NCBI RefSeq assembly: GCF_024599655.1
Contig: NZ_CP102247.1
Span: 2,480,001 to 2,544,000 of the forward strand
Reading direction: 5' to 3'
DNA length: 64,000 nucleotides
From: Enterobacter asburiae
GTDB taxonomy: Bacteria > Pseudomonadota > Gammaproteobacteria > Enterobacterales > Enterobacteriaceae
This document shows positions 42,502-51,159 of this stretch, in pieces. A model generated the notes under the pieces. It saw only the letters and a list, made by a program, of their open reading frames with translations, was not told where the DNA came from and did not search any database. The stretch's first letter is position 1. Every line of letters begins with the position of its first letter. The position numbers and the translations under genes were made by a program.

Positions 42502-43272
42502 TTACTCCGGCAGCGTTATCCCTGAAATCTCAGTACAAATATTAATGAGACGATCCTGCAATGCGACGTCGTGCGCCTGCAGATTAGCCGTCATGCGCTT
42601 CATGTGGTAGAAATATTTCCCCGTTACGTCAGCCTCAGAATCACGGCTGGCGGCAAGCCAGGCCTGGGTCAGGTGCGCCTGGTCCATATCGTCCGGGGCA
42701 TTCGGCCCCCCCATCTTTGTCGGCACCCAACCAGGCTCGAGGCTGTTACTACGCACATCACGCCAGCGACGCGCCAGAGCAAAAGCCAGCATAGCGTCGT
42801 GCAGTTTGCTCTCTGCATAGGCGTCAGACCCATTCCAGCGACGTTTGCTCCAGAGAATATCATCCAGGTTTGCCCGGGCATGATGATGCATTCCAGAACT
42901 CAGGTAGACGAGGCGATGCGGACGTTCAATCAACGCGGTGAGGATGTAAGCCGAGAGCGTGTTGATCGCGAAAACATGCGGCAGCCCGTCGCGGGTCGCG
43001 CGATACGCTTCATTGTAACCAACGGCAGCATTGTGGATGACGGCATCGAAGCGTCCCAGGGCGTTGACACGTAATGCCGTTTGTCTGGCACCTTCAATTG
43101 TCTCCAGGTCACCGACAACGACGGCTTCAGCCTGGGGTAAGGCGCGTTGGGCATCTTCTGCGCGGTTCGCATTACGCGCGTGCAACACAACCTGATGTCC
43201 TTGTTGAACCAGCAGTTCGGCCGCCATCAGACCAAGGCCCGTTGACGAACCGGAGATGAAAATGCGTGACAT
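42502..43272 (-). CDS. SDR family NAD(P)-binding oxidoreductase
   Basis: 256 residues. Cofactor loop SGSSTGLGLM, GDLET acidic pocket, HNAAVGYNE, and catalytic YAESK with Ser in LSSGMHHH. The sequence resembles retinol-dehydrogenase/WW-domain-type SDRs of broad specificity. It is the distal gene of a minus-strand trio with the MFS transporter (55 bp upstream) and the amidohydrolase (66 bp further), probably controlled by the divergent LysR gene. The substrate is unknown; the module suggests uptake and breakdown of one external compound. Confidence 0.85.
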   Translation of the reverse strand: MSRIFISGSSTGLGLMAAELLVQQGHQVVLHARNANRAEDAQRALPQAEAVVVGDLETIEGARQTALRVNALGRFDAVIHNAAVGYNEAYRATRDGLPHVFAINTLSAYILTALIERPHRLVYLSSGMHHHARANLDDILWSKRRWNGSDAYAESKLHDAMLAFALARRWRDVRSNSLEPGWVPTKMGGPNAPDDMDQAHLTQAWLAASRDSEADVTGKYFYHMKRMTANLQAHDVALQDRLINICTEISGITLPE

Positions 43273-43327
43273 ATAATTTCTCCAGATTATTAAACCGACA
43301 GCAAGCGCTGCCGGCTCGAATGTTTAT

Positions 43328-44527
43328 TCAGGATTGATGCATCCGAGACGCGCTCGCAATCAGCGCCCCCAGCAGCGCACAGACCGTACCAGACAGATAT
43401 ACAGCGGCATAACTAAACTGACCGGCGATCAGGCCAGCTACCGGCCCGGCGATTCCATAAGCGACATCCAGAAATGCAACGAATGCGCCCATTGCACTGC
43501 CGCGGTTGGCTTGTGGAACACGTCTTATAGCTTCGACGCCCAATGCGGGGAAAACCAGTGCACAGCCCAGTCCGGTAACCAGAGCACCTGCAAGTGCCAT
43601 CCATTCATTTGAACCCAACCACAACATTGCCTGGCCAAGAGCTTCAACCACCAATGACCAAACTGCAACGCGATAGCCGCCTATTTGGTCTGGTAGATGC
43701 CCCAGGGCGAGCCGAACGAAAATAAAACCCAGACCAAACGCAGTCATCACCAAGCCGGCGTTCTGCCAGTGATGTGCTGCAAAGTACAATGAGGCAAAAG
43801 CGGTAAGCCCGGAAAGTCCGACCCCCTGCAGCATCAATCCCAGCCCTTCGCGCCAGATGCGCCCTACTACGCGATGGAACGGCAGCCGCGGACCTCCCGG
43901 CGATATATATGATGCAGTGAACATTGCAATCAGAGCGGCCAAAACCGGTGTTGCAATACAGGCAATCATCGCCATTGCGAGGCTGTAATGCTGATACAAC
44001 GCCATTCCAACCGGAGCACCAATCGACAGCGCTGCAAACATGGCGATGCCGGTCCACGACATTGACATACCGGCGCGCTGAGGGCCGACGGAGGCAATTG
44101 CCCATGACACGCATCCCGTCACGAACTGACTTTCGCCAAAACCGGCCATCAGACGGCCTGCGATAACAATGCAAAGGGTGGCCGTAGGTGATAGCTCCGT
44201 TACCGAAGCCACCAGATACAATGCCCCTGCTATCGCTGAAAGGATTGCTCCCTGAAGAGCAGAGCGTTTACCTCCCTGTTGGTCTGTAACCCGTCCGGCA
44301 TAGCCGCGGGTGAGCACGGTTGCCAGAAACTGGATGCCGATCACCAGTCCCACCACGAGGTTGCTGAAACCGAGATGTCCATGGATGAACAATGGAATCA
44401 CCGGCAATGGCAGTCCGACTGCCAGATAACCAAAGAAAAGTGCGGCAATAACACCCGTTGCCGGGCGGGGAAGCAGGACGCGCGGGGAGTTATCCTCCGC
44501 GAGCCGCTTTATGGCGAGGGCTCCCAT
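43328..44527 (-). CDS. MFS transporter (YhhS/YfcJ-like)
   Basis: 399 residues, twelve predicted membrane helices. The loop 2-3 signature is RGYAGRVTDQQGGKR, close to the GxxxDRxGRR motif A. The first helix pair (GVIAALFFGYLAVGLPLPVIPLF) resembles the YhhS/YfcJ arabinose- and drug-efflux-like group. The direction of transport cannot be deduced. Middle gene of the amidohydrolase-MFS-SDR set, whose codon choice looks more AT-tolerant than that of the surrounding backbone (visual impression only). Confidence 0.87.
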   Translation of the reverse strand: MGALAIKRLAEDNSPRVLLPRPATGVIAALFFGYLAVGLPLPVIPLFIHGHLGFSNLVVGLVIGIQFLATVLTRGYAGRVTDQQGGKRSALQGAILSAIAGALYLVASVTELSPTATLCIVIAGRLMAGFGESQFVTGCVSWAIASVGPQRAGMSMSWTGIAMFAALSIGAPVGMALYQHYSLAMAMIACIATPVLAALIAMFTASYISPGGPRLPFHRVVGRIWREGLGLMLQGVGLSGLTAFASLYFAAHHWQNAGLVMTAFGLGFIFVRLALGHLPDQIGGYRVAVWSLVVEALGQAMLWLGSNEWMALAGALVTGLGCALVFPALGVEAIRRVPQANRGSAMGAFVAFLDVAYGIAGPVAGLIAGQFSYAAVYLSGTVCALLGALIASASRMHQS

Positions 44528-44593
44528 GTAAATATCCTTTATGAAATATGATTAAGAGGGTTGAACGGCCCGGTGTATCAGGCCGTTCTGTCA

Positions 44594-45916
44594 TCAGGAT
44601 GCTTTAAAAAGATCGATGTGATAGCCGCTGGCGTTGAGCAGGTAATCACGTGAAACGGTTATCTCTGTACTGAGCGCCGCCAGATCAATATCCACCAACT
44701 TGCCCGCACGTTTACGAAGCTGACCGGCCACCATCACGGTATCCACATCAGACCGCTCTATCGCCTGCACGACGGTACCAATTACGTTGGTTACCGGGAA
44801 AACAGCGGCTCCGCTGGTGCGAACCATGATAATGTCGGCCTGCTTACCTGGAGTAAGGGTGCCAATCTGGTCCTCCAAACCGGCCGCACGCGCGCCATTA
44901 ACAGTGGCCGCTTTCAGGACGTCCTCGGCCGTGATGGGTGACGGCACATTGTCCTCACCACGGAAGCGACGGTAGCGCATAGCCGATCGCTGTTGCCCGA
45001 ACAGAGCGTGCATTTCCCCGAACATATCGCTGCCAAAGGCAGTATCAAGGTCAATGCCCAATGCCGGGGTCAAGCCGCGATCAACAGCCTGCTGATAGGC
45101 AAAACTTTCATCGTCGAAGCCAAATAGCGCATCCGATCGTGGATTGACCGTGATGTTTACTCCTGAATCGGCCAGGAGCTTCCAGGTATCCTGAGGAACC
45201 CTTGAACAGTGGTTGAAAATGTTATGTGTGCCCAGTACGCCCGGAATAGCAAACTCAGGGCCGAGATTGGCGAGATCGCCGATGAATTCGGTCAGAATAC
45301 GCATGTCGAGTTTGCGAGCGACCTTCCACCAGTCAAGATTGAGCTGACCAAACAGACCAACGTGCACCAGGCTGTCATTTGTGTTCCAGCTTCGCGAGAG
45401 TCGCTCCAAATCGGCAGGCAAATGCGCCGATGAAGCTTCTTTATCCATTGCTACACCGACCATATGTAACGCACGGATACCGCTCTCCTTTAGTGCATCT
45501 AGTGCTGCATCAGTGTGCTCGGGGCTGCGCGAGTTGTGGCAGGCATCAATGATGGTAGTAATACCGGCATCCAGTGAGGCAAGTGCCGTAAGCTTAGTAC
45601 TCAGATACATATCCAATGGACGATAATGTTTGCCCAGTTTCTCTGCGACCACATCGATGTAAGCAAAAAGATCGTCGACATTTGGCATCATACGGCGCAT
45701 TACGCCAAGCCACATGTGGTGGTGAGCATCGACCAGGCCGGGCATAACGATATGGTCAGTTGCGTCGATTACCTGGGCATCATCCGCCTGCAGTTCCGGA
45801 CCCACAGCTGCGATACGGTCGCCATGGACGAGAACATCGCCCACGGAGAGGTTGGGTATATCGGCATCCAAAGTAAGGATGATGCCGCCTTTAAAAAGAG
45901 TGCGCGTCGTAGTCAT
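44594..45916 (-). CDS. Amidohydrolase family protein (AtzA/SsnA/cytosine-deaminase-like)
   Basis: 440 residues. Metal-dependent hydrolase barrel: PGLVDAHHHMWLG (HxH-type pair), GTHNIFNHCSR, and GIDLDTAFGSDMF with the catalytic Asp; the C-terminal LTPGKQADIIMV is the family's closing strand. Relatives hydrolyse or deaminate heterocycles and chlorotriazine-like rings. The VNPRSDALFGF segment replaces the usual HCP sequence. Start 45916 follows GAGG by 7 bases; a longer frame to 46027 is non-coding. Probably the first enzyme of a pathway, with the transporter and SDR downstream. Confidence 0.87.
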   Translation of the reverse strand: MTTTRTLFKGGIILTLDADIPNLSVGDVLVHGDRIAAVGPELQADDAQVIDATDHIVMPGLVDAHHHMWLGVMRRMMPNVDDLFAYIDVVAEKLGKHYRPLDMYLSTKLTALASLDAGITTIIDACHNSRSPEHTDAALDALKESGIRALHMVGVAMDKEASSAHLPADLERLSRSWNTNDSLVHVGLFGQLNLDWWKVARKLDMRILTEFIGDLANLGPEFAIPGVLGTHNIFNHCSRVPQDTWKLLADSGVNITVNPRSDALFGFDDESFAYQQAVDRGLTPALGIDLDTAFGSDMFGEMHALFGQQRSAMRYRRFRGEDNVPSPITAEDVLKAATVNGARAAGLEDQIGTLTPGKQADIIMVRTSGAAVFPVTNVIGTVVQAIERSDVDTVMVAGQLRKRAGKLVDIDLAALSTEITVSRDYLLNASGYHIDLFKAS

Positions 45917-46058
45917 TTCGTATTCCTCAGGGTTAAGAGATGCCGTTCGTTGCAAGGTTCGTCCAGCCGGAAACAGGGAGAATTGCTCCTGGCAACGAAT
46001 TGGTTGACACAATAGGTTGCGCACCATTTTTGATAAAGGTAGTTTTATGCAAATTATA

Positions 46059-46074
46059 TTTGATTAAATTCAAA
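46059..46074. promoter_or_regulatory. Palindrome TTTGA-TTAAAT-TCAAA, candidate LysR operator
   Basis: Perfect 5-bp arms with an AT-rich centre, right before the LysR ribosome site in the 169-bp spacer shared with the divergent amidohydrolase operon. Confidence 0.4.
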
Positions 46075-46085
46075 GGTGGGGATCG

Positions 46086-47000
46086 ATGAGTTTTGACGGA
46101 CGGCTACTTTCAGGATTAAGCGTGTTGGCCGCAGTTGTCGAGGCGGGTAGTTTCAGTCGCGCTGGCGAGGTACTAGGACTGTCCGCCTCAGGCGTAAGCA
46201 GATCGATAGACAGACTTGAAGAGAGGCTCGGAGTGCGCTTGCTAAACCGTACGACGCGTACGATGAACCTGACGAACGAAGGCCGGGCTTTGTACGAGCG
46301 CGCCTCGCCACACCTTGAAGGTATTGAGGTTGCGGCAAGCTACGTATCCGGTGCCGCCATGGCTGTACGAGGATCATTACGGGTCAGCGTTAATCCAATT
46401 TTTGCCCGTTATATTTTGGCCCCGAAACTGCCTCTTTTGCGCGAACTGCATCCGGAACTAGAACTTACAGTAGTGCAGCAACCTGACGTAGGGGATCTTG
46501 TGACAGAGGGTATAGATGTTGCGGTGCGTTTCGGGCCGCAATTACCCTCAACTATTTCTTCGAAACTGCTATTACAAACACGCGTGCTCACTGTGGCATC
46601 ACCGGAATATCTGAAACGGCATGGCCGACCGGAGCATCCGGAAGAACTTGTCACGCATGAGTGCATCCAGTATATCGATCCTCGCCGCGGAAAACCGTTT
46701 GAGTGGGAATTTCGTCGTGGTCGCGAAGTACTGGCAATTGATACTCACGGTCATTTGACGACAACCGATGTAGATCTGATGGTGCAGTCCTGCGTAAGTG
46801 GTGTTGGCATTGCCCAGGTACTTTCACTCAGCGTCACACAATTGATTGCTGACGGAGTGCTTGTCGAACTTTTTCCGGAATGGCCAGGCGAAACCTATCC
46901 GCTGTATATCACGCGGCCATCTCGTCGACTGCCCCCCGCTGCTGTCGAAGCTTTTATGGAATTTTGCGCTGAAATTTGCGCAAACCATGAAGCGAACTGA
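46086..47000 (+). CDS. LysR family transcriptional regulator (CrgA-like)
   Basis: 304 residues. HTH in GLSVLAAVVEAGSFSRAGEVLGLSASGVSRSIDRLEERLGVRLLNRTTR, the standard CrgA/AaeR-type N-terminus, and an effector domain beginning GSLRVSVNPIFARYILAPK. It is divergent from the amidohydrolase-MFS-SDR operon and the obvious candidate for its inducer-dependent control. AAGGTGGGG precedes the ATG. The stop is followed at once by an A-tract and a strong hairpin belonging to the opposite strand. Confidence 0.88.
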   Translation: MSFDGRLLSGLSVLAAVVEAGSFSRAGEVLGLSASGVSRSIDRLEERLGVRLLNRTTRTMNLTNEGRALYERASPHLEGIEVAASYVSGAAMAVRGSLRVSVNPIFARYILAPKLPLLRELHPELELTVVQQPDVGDLVTEGIDVAVRFGPQLPSTISSKLLLQTRVLTVASPEYLKRHGRPEHPEELVTHECIQYIDPRRGKPFEWEFRRGREVLAIDTHGHLTTTDVDLMVQSCVSGVGIAQVLSLSVTQLIADGVLVELFPEWPGETYPLYITRPSRRLPPAAVEAFMEFCAEICANHEAN

Positions 47001-47045
47001 AAAAAAACTTTCAGCTGCTCGCCGCACTTTAGCGGCGAGCAGCTG
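47001..47045 (-). terminator. Very strong Rho-independent terminator (minus strand)
   Basis: Perfect 14-bp stem CAGCTGCTCGCCGC 47012-47025 / GCGGCGAGCAGCTG 47032-47045, loop ACTTTA, with seven T after it on the minus strand. Ends the 47118-47426 gene and may also block plus-strand read-through from LysR. Confidence 0.85.
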
Positions 47046-47117
47046 ATAGCGTCATCGATAATCACGAAATTTATCTGTTCACAAACATGACCCCATTCAT
47101 TTATTCCTTATTCGATA

Positions 47118-47426
47118 TTATTTAATCTGCTCAACATGTATGCTGACGTTCAGCCGCTTTGCTTCCATGGTTATTATCTTTTGGGCCAGACCCATATCGC
47201 CGCCATGCACTTGATCTATGAAGTGTTGAACAAGAGTCATCATCAAAAAATCCTTATTAGCCGGATAAAACTCCGTCATATCAATCCCACTATCCTGCAA
47301 CTGTTGATGTGCGGTTCTCTCCGTTTCAGCAAGAATTTCGTCTACTCTGACCTGCATCTTGTCGATCTGCTCAAAGACAATACGGTTTATGATTTCGATT
47401 TGTTCAGGCTTTAAGTCCTTTTCCAT
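47118..47426 (-). CDS. Small helical protein of unknown function
   Basis: 102 residues, acidic-to-neutral, no Cys pair, no signal peptide. The first 50 residues look strongly helical (PEQIEIINRIVFEQIDKMQ and VRVDEILAETERTAHQQL), suggesting a helical bundle or coiled coil. I do not recognise the family. Two ATGs are adjacent (47429, 47426); the second is 7 bases from GAGG. It has its own strong terminator and an AT-rich upstream region, so it is an independent transcription unit, perhaps a recent arrival. Confidence 0.65.
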   Translation of the reverse strand: MEKDLKPEQIEIINRIVFEQIDKMQVRVDEILAETERTAHQQLQDSGIDMTEFYPANKDFLMMTLVQHFIDQVHGGDMGLAQKIITMEAKRLNVSIHVEQIK

Positions 47427-47547
47427 CATTACCCCTCATAAAATTTTGTAGCTTAGAAAATTTGAATTATGACAAACATACTATAAGGCAAGATCGGTCA
47501 GGATTCTGGCCGTTAGGTGAGGCAAAGTGGGTCATCAGGAGGATGCA

Positions 47548-48414
47548 ATGAACGATGCAATCAAAACGGCCTACCGCGAGCGCTTCACAATGGTGTGCGA
47601 CTATATCGCCAACCATCTCGATGAACCGCTTACGCTGGAGAAGCTCAGCGCGTTAGCCTGCTGTTCGCCTTATCATTTTCACCGGCAGTTTCTGGCGTTT
47701 AGCGGCCAGCCTTTATATCGCTATATCCAGTGGCTGCGTCTGCGTCATGCTTCCTGGCGACTGGTGTTTAATCCTCAGGATAAGGTGATTGATATTGCGC
47801 TCGATGCCGGTTTCCAGAGCCCTGAATCGTTCAGTCGCGCCTTCAGAAACGCGTTTGGAAAAAGCCCGCGTCAGTTTCGGCAGCAGCCGGACTGGCTGAA
47901 CTGGCACCAGCGCGTACCGAAAATGACCTTTCAGGAGCAAAAAACAATGGAAATTAAGATTGTCGATTTCCCACAGACCCAGGTGGCAATGCTGCAGCAC
48001 CGTGGCAACCCGGATCGGGTTAATGACAGCGCGGCGAAATTTATTGCCTGGCGTAAAAGCACGGGCCTATCGCCAGTACACGAAAGCAGCACGTTTGGCA
48101 TTGCCTGGGATGACCCGGCAACCACGCCCGCAGACGCCTTTCGTTTCGATATCTGCGGCAGTATCGCTGAAGCGATACCAGAAAATGAATTTGGGGTTTC
48201 GAGTGGCGAAATCGACGGCGGACGTTACGCCGTATGCCGTCACACGGGTTCTCTGGATACTATTTCCGCCACGGTGTGGGCGATGTTTCGCGACTGGCTA
48301 CCGGCCAGCGGCGAAACGCTGCGCGATGCCCCGGTATTTTTCCACTACCTCAACTTCATTCACGAGGTGCCGGAACATGCGCTGCAAACGGATATCTACC
48401 TGCCGTTAAAGTGA
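47548..48414 (+). CDS. AraC family regulator with GyrI-like ligand domain
   Basis: 288 residues. The DNA-binding AraC domain is N-terminal (about residues 10-110: LTLEKLSALACCSPYHFHRQF, then VIDIALDAGFQSPESFSRAFR), followed by a GyrI/SbmC-like domain from residue 130 (MEIKIVDFPQTQVAMLQHRG). This is the Rob-like order, used by regulators that sense small hydrophobic or cationic compounds. Start 47548 is set by AGGAGG ending 5 bases upstream. Targets are unknown; no efflux gene is directly downstream, but a LysE-type exporter lies 220 bp further on the same strand. Confidence 0.9.
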   Translation: MNDAIKTAYRERFTMVCDYIANHLDEPLTLEKLSALACCSPYHFHRQFLAFSGQPLYRYIQWLRLRHASWRLVFNPQDKVIDIALDAGFQSPESFSRAFRNAFGKSPRQFRQQPDWLNWHQRVPKMTFQEQKTMEIKIVDFPQTQVAMLQHRGNPDRVNDSAAKFIAWRKSTGLSPVHESSTFGIAWDDPATTPADAFRFDICGSIAEAIPENEFGVSSGEIDGGRYAVCRHTGSLDTISATVWAMFRDWLPASGETLRDAPVFFHYLNFIHEVPEHALQTDIYLPLK

Positions 48415-48439
48415 CTCTCCCTTATTGACCGCCATTTCT

Positions 48440-48470
48440 GCCGGGTGGCACTGCGCTTGCCCGGCCTACA
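48440..48470. repeat. REP element
   Basis: GCCGGGTGGCACTGCGCTTG then CCCGGCCTACA, the classic REP consensus, located just after the AraC-GyrI gene. Confidence 0.85.
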
Positions 48471-48637
48471 GTCTCCTGCCAGCCTGCGCGATCGGTGCGA
48501 AAAATCAAACACACCTTTAGATAAAGGCCACTTACTCTGAGGTACGTTCCCAGATAGTATTCAGAAACATGACGAGTAAAGTCGTGACTTAATAGTACAG
48601 CTTCTCTAATGCAGATAAGCCAACCCACGGAGATAAA

Positions 48638-49228
48638 ATGCTGTTCCTTTTCACAATGTTTATATTTTCACTGACGCTTTCATTTTCACCTGGCCCCGTT
48701 AATATGGTGATTATCTCGTCAGGGGCCGTTCACGGTTTTAGAAAGACCTTCTCATTTGTCTCCGGTGCAACGATAGGGTTTACGTTATTACTCATCTTTA
48801 TTTGTTTCGGTTTTTACGCTGCAATCGAAAAATACCCTGTGTTTTTCCGGTATCTTAATATTGCAGGTTCTTTATTTATAATGTATCTGGGCTATAAGAT
48901 AGCGTCGTCCCGGCCCGATATGTCATTAACAAAAACGGATGCACCCGGTTTTGTTCAGGGTTTTGTCATGCAATGGATCAACCCAAAAGCATGGACCGCG
49001 TGCGCCTCAGGGGCAGCGATGTTTTCCGAACCCTCAAACCCTGCGGCAGCATTCATCTTTATAGCGGTCTATTTTTTAGTCTGTTACCTGTCGCTTTCTG
49101 CATGGGCATTGATGGGAGAAAAGGTGTCGACGCTGCTCAGGAGCACACAGCAGATCCGTACGTTTAACGTGTTGATGGGCGGACTGCTGCTTATTACGGC
49201 GTGTTACATGCTCTCTTTAGCATTTTAA
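48638..49228 (+). CDS. LysE/RhtB family exporter
   Basis: 196 residues, six predicted membrane helices. The first helix contains SLTLSFSPGPVNMVIISSGA, the PGP motif of the LysE/RhtB amino-acid exporters, and the WINPKAW turn of helix 4 is also typical. It probably expels an amino acid or derivative. The ATG lies 6 bases after GGAGATAA. The end is 5 bp from the stop of the convergent LysR gene, which could regulate it only in trans. Confidence 0.88.
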   Translation: MLFLFTMFIFSLTLSFSPGPVNMVIISSGAVHGFRKTFSFVSGATIGFTLLLIFICFGFYAAIEKYPVFFRYLNIAGSLFIMYLGYKIASSRPDMSLTKTDAPGFVQGFVMQWINPKAWTACASGAAMFSEPSNPAAAFIFIAVYFLVCYLSLSAWALMGEKVSTLLRSTQQIRTFNVLMGGLLLITACYMLSLAF

Positions 49229-49233
49229 AACCT

Positions 49234-50127
49234 TTATAACGTGTGAAACTCAATCGCGTTATAAATATCATTAATCAATTTGTAGGCAATACTGCTGGTC
49301 GACATATTAGCAGGCCATACGGCATAGACTTTCAGCGGTTCTAATGACCAGTCGGGAAGTATTTCCTGCATTTCTCCACGCTTAACGTCCTCTTCGCTTA
49401 AATAGCGAGGAGGTGCGGCGACTCCAATTTGTTGCCTGGCAAGGGCATAAGCGGCTTCGACGTTATCTACATACACCTCAGGCGTATACGTTACGACAGC
49501 CACCTCCCCAGATTTATGCCGGAATTCCCGGTTATTCTGCCTCATACTGAGTCCAATCCACGGCAGTTTCGCCAGGTCATCAGGATGCGTAATCGTCGGG
49601 TAATGGCTGAGTAAATCACGGGAAGCGACTACCTGGCGCGGCAGCACAAAAAGATGGCGCGCTTTAAGTGAACTGTCCGGAAGTTCGCCGATTCGAAATG
49701 CAACATCAATACCGTCGGCAATAATATCTCTGCGCGTATCACTGTAAGAGATATTCAGTAAAATGCCCGGATGACGTTTTATAAAATCGGCCAGATGGCG
49801 GGTAAACGCACTCTTCAAAAAAACGGCAGGAAGAGAAACAGTAAGCTTATTCGCCGTTGATATTGAACGCTGCTTAAATTCAATGACCCCCTGCTCATAC
49901 AGCGCCAGCATCGATTTGGCCGTTTCCAGCAAATTTGCGCCATCGTGAGTCAGAGAGAGTTTACGCGTGTTTCTGTAGAGCAACGCGCAGCCAAGATTTT
50001 TTTCCAGCTTTGATAAATGCGTGCTTGCCGTAGCGGTTGTAAGCCCTAACGCTTCTGCCCCACCTGAAATGGATCCTGCCTCAGCAATCTTTGCAAACAC
50101 TATCAGATAACGGATGTCATCAATCAT
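49234..50127 (-). CDS. LysR family transcriptional regulator
   Basis: 297 residues. HTH in IRYLIVFAKIAEAGSISGGAEALGLTTATASTHLSKLEKNLGCALLYRNTR and a standard effector half (NKLTVSLPAVFLKSAFTRHL). The sequence belongs to the large AaeR/CrgA-like subgroup. It starts 216 bp upstream of the divergent MipA operon; the spacer contains an AT-rich palindrome that is more like an XRE or TetR site than a LysR box. Effector and targets unknown. Confidence 0.86.
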   Translation of the reverse strand: MIDDIRYLIVFAKIAEAGSISGGAEALGLTTATASTHLSKLEKNLGCALLYRNTRKLSLTHDGANLLETAKSMLALYEQGVIEFKQRSISTANKLTVSLPAVFLKSAFTRHLADFIKRHPGILLNISYSDTRRDIIADGIDVAFRIGELPDSSLKARHLFVLPRQVVASRDLLSHYPTITHPDDLAKLPWIGLSMRQNNREFRHKSGEVAVVTYTPEVYVDNVEAAYALARQQIGVAAPPRYLSEEDVKRGEMQEILPDWSLEPLKVYAVWPANMSTSSIAYKLINDIYNAIEFHTL

Positions 50128-50216
50128 TTATCGTCCTGTTGCGACGGCGTTCCTGCGAACTTCTCATTCAATCATAGAGTTACGATATCGTACTTTCCTC
50201 CCCGGCCGCATCTCTT

Positions 50217-50288
50217 TTTATCGTGAGCGCGTGAGCACACCTACCAATTTTAGTGTAAAACAATAAATGTTTATTGTTTTACGATAAA
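50217..50288. promoter_or_regulatory. Perfect 28-bp palindrome with outer TTTATCGT/ACGATAAA half-sites
   Basis: GTAAAACAATAAA 50255-50267, centre TG, TTTATTGTTTTAC 50270-50282: 13-bp arms, no mismatch. An additional TTTATCGT at about 50217-50224 is mirrored by ACGATAAA 50281-50288. It lies 55-125 bp upstream of the MipA/OmpV start. Best explained as the operator of a dimeric repressor, possibly the XRE protein encoded at the end of the operon (inference). Confidence 0.6.
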
Positions 50289-50342
50289 CACCAGGCTAGC
50301 CTGCACGCACTTCCCCTTACCCTTTGCCAGGAGAGGCATTGA

Positions 50343-51149
50343 ATGAAAAGAAGTCTGCTGTATGGCGTGTCGCTCGCGGGGATCATGCTTTGCGCCCCCT
50401 TACACGGTGCGGAGCTGTCCGGCTACGCGGGTCTTGGCGTCGCGGTCAGTCCCGTTTATTCGGGATCGCGGCATTACGCCCCCGGACCGCTGCTGAAGGG
50501 CGGCCTGAGTCTGAAGAGTAAAGACTGGGGGCAATGGGATCTCTCCACGGAGGGGCTGGCATGGTCATTTCACCCCGATACCCCGTTTGCCGTCAGTCTG
50601 CTGCTGGCCTCTGATGAGGGTCGAAAAGAGACAGTTAACTATCCCTTCTCCGCTCGAAAAAACCGTGACCTCCAGGGAATGGGCGATATGTCCGACATGC
50701 TGATGGCGGGCGCGGAAATGCGTTATCAACGCGAGGACTGGACGATATGGCTGCGCGCGTTAAGCGCAACGCAAAAACACCGGTACGGTGGCGAGACGCA
50801 GCAGCTGGCGAGGACCGTGAACAGCGGCGTAAAGTCCACCCTCTGGCGCGGGCAGGACGTCGAATTTTCGGTCGCAGGTGACATCACCTGGGCGAACAGC
50901 GGCTATCAGCAGCGCCATTATGGCGTCACCGCGAGCCAGTCTCAGCGCACCGGGCTTGATGCCTATTCCCCATCATCGGGTTTACAGGAAGCTGGTGTTG
51001 ATAGCGAACTGGTCTGGCACATCAGTGAAAATCTGGCGGCTGGAGTGACCGGTCGCGCAGCCTGCCTGCTTGATGAAGCGGGTAAGAGCCCGCTGGTTAA
51101 CAGCCGCATGCAGTACACCCTGTCATCAATGATCCAGTACGAGTTCTGA
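50343..51149 (+). CDS. MipA/OmpV family outer-membrane protein
   Basis: 268 residues. Signal peptide SLLYGVSLAGIMLCAPLHGA, then a beta-barrel opening GYAGLGVAVSPVYSGSRHYA, the family signature, and a C-terminal aromatic ending MIQYEF, as expected for BAM-assembled barrels. MipA in E. coli is a scaffold linking murein synthase and lytic transglycosylase; OmpV relatives act as porins and are often under two-component control. The ribosome site is AGGAGAGGC before the ATG. First gene of a five-gene operon, headed by the 28-bp palindrome. Confidence 0.88.
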   Translation: MKRSLLYGVSLAGIMLCAPLHGAELSGYAGLGVAVSPVYSGSRHYAPGPLLKGGLSLKSKDWGQWDLSTEGLAWSFHPDTPFAVSLLLASDEGRKETVNYPFSARKNRDLQGMGDMSDMLMAGAEMRYQREDWTIWLRALSATQKHRYGGETQQLARTVNSGVKSTLWRGQDVEFSVAGDITWANSGYQQRHYGVTASQSQRTGLDAYSPSSGLQEAGVDSELVWHISENLAAGVTGRAACLLDEAGKSPLVNSRMQYTLSSMIQYEF

Positions 51150-51159
51150 GGCGCAGACC

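Noticed and set aside
47012..47045. Inverted repeat as a transposon end
   Set aside because: It is a compact hairpin with a T-run, fully explained as a terminator; no transposase is nearby.
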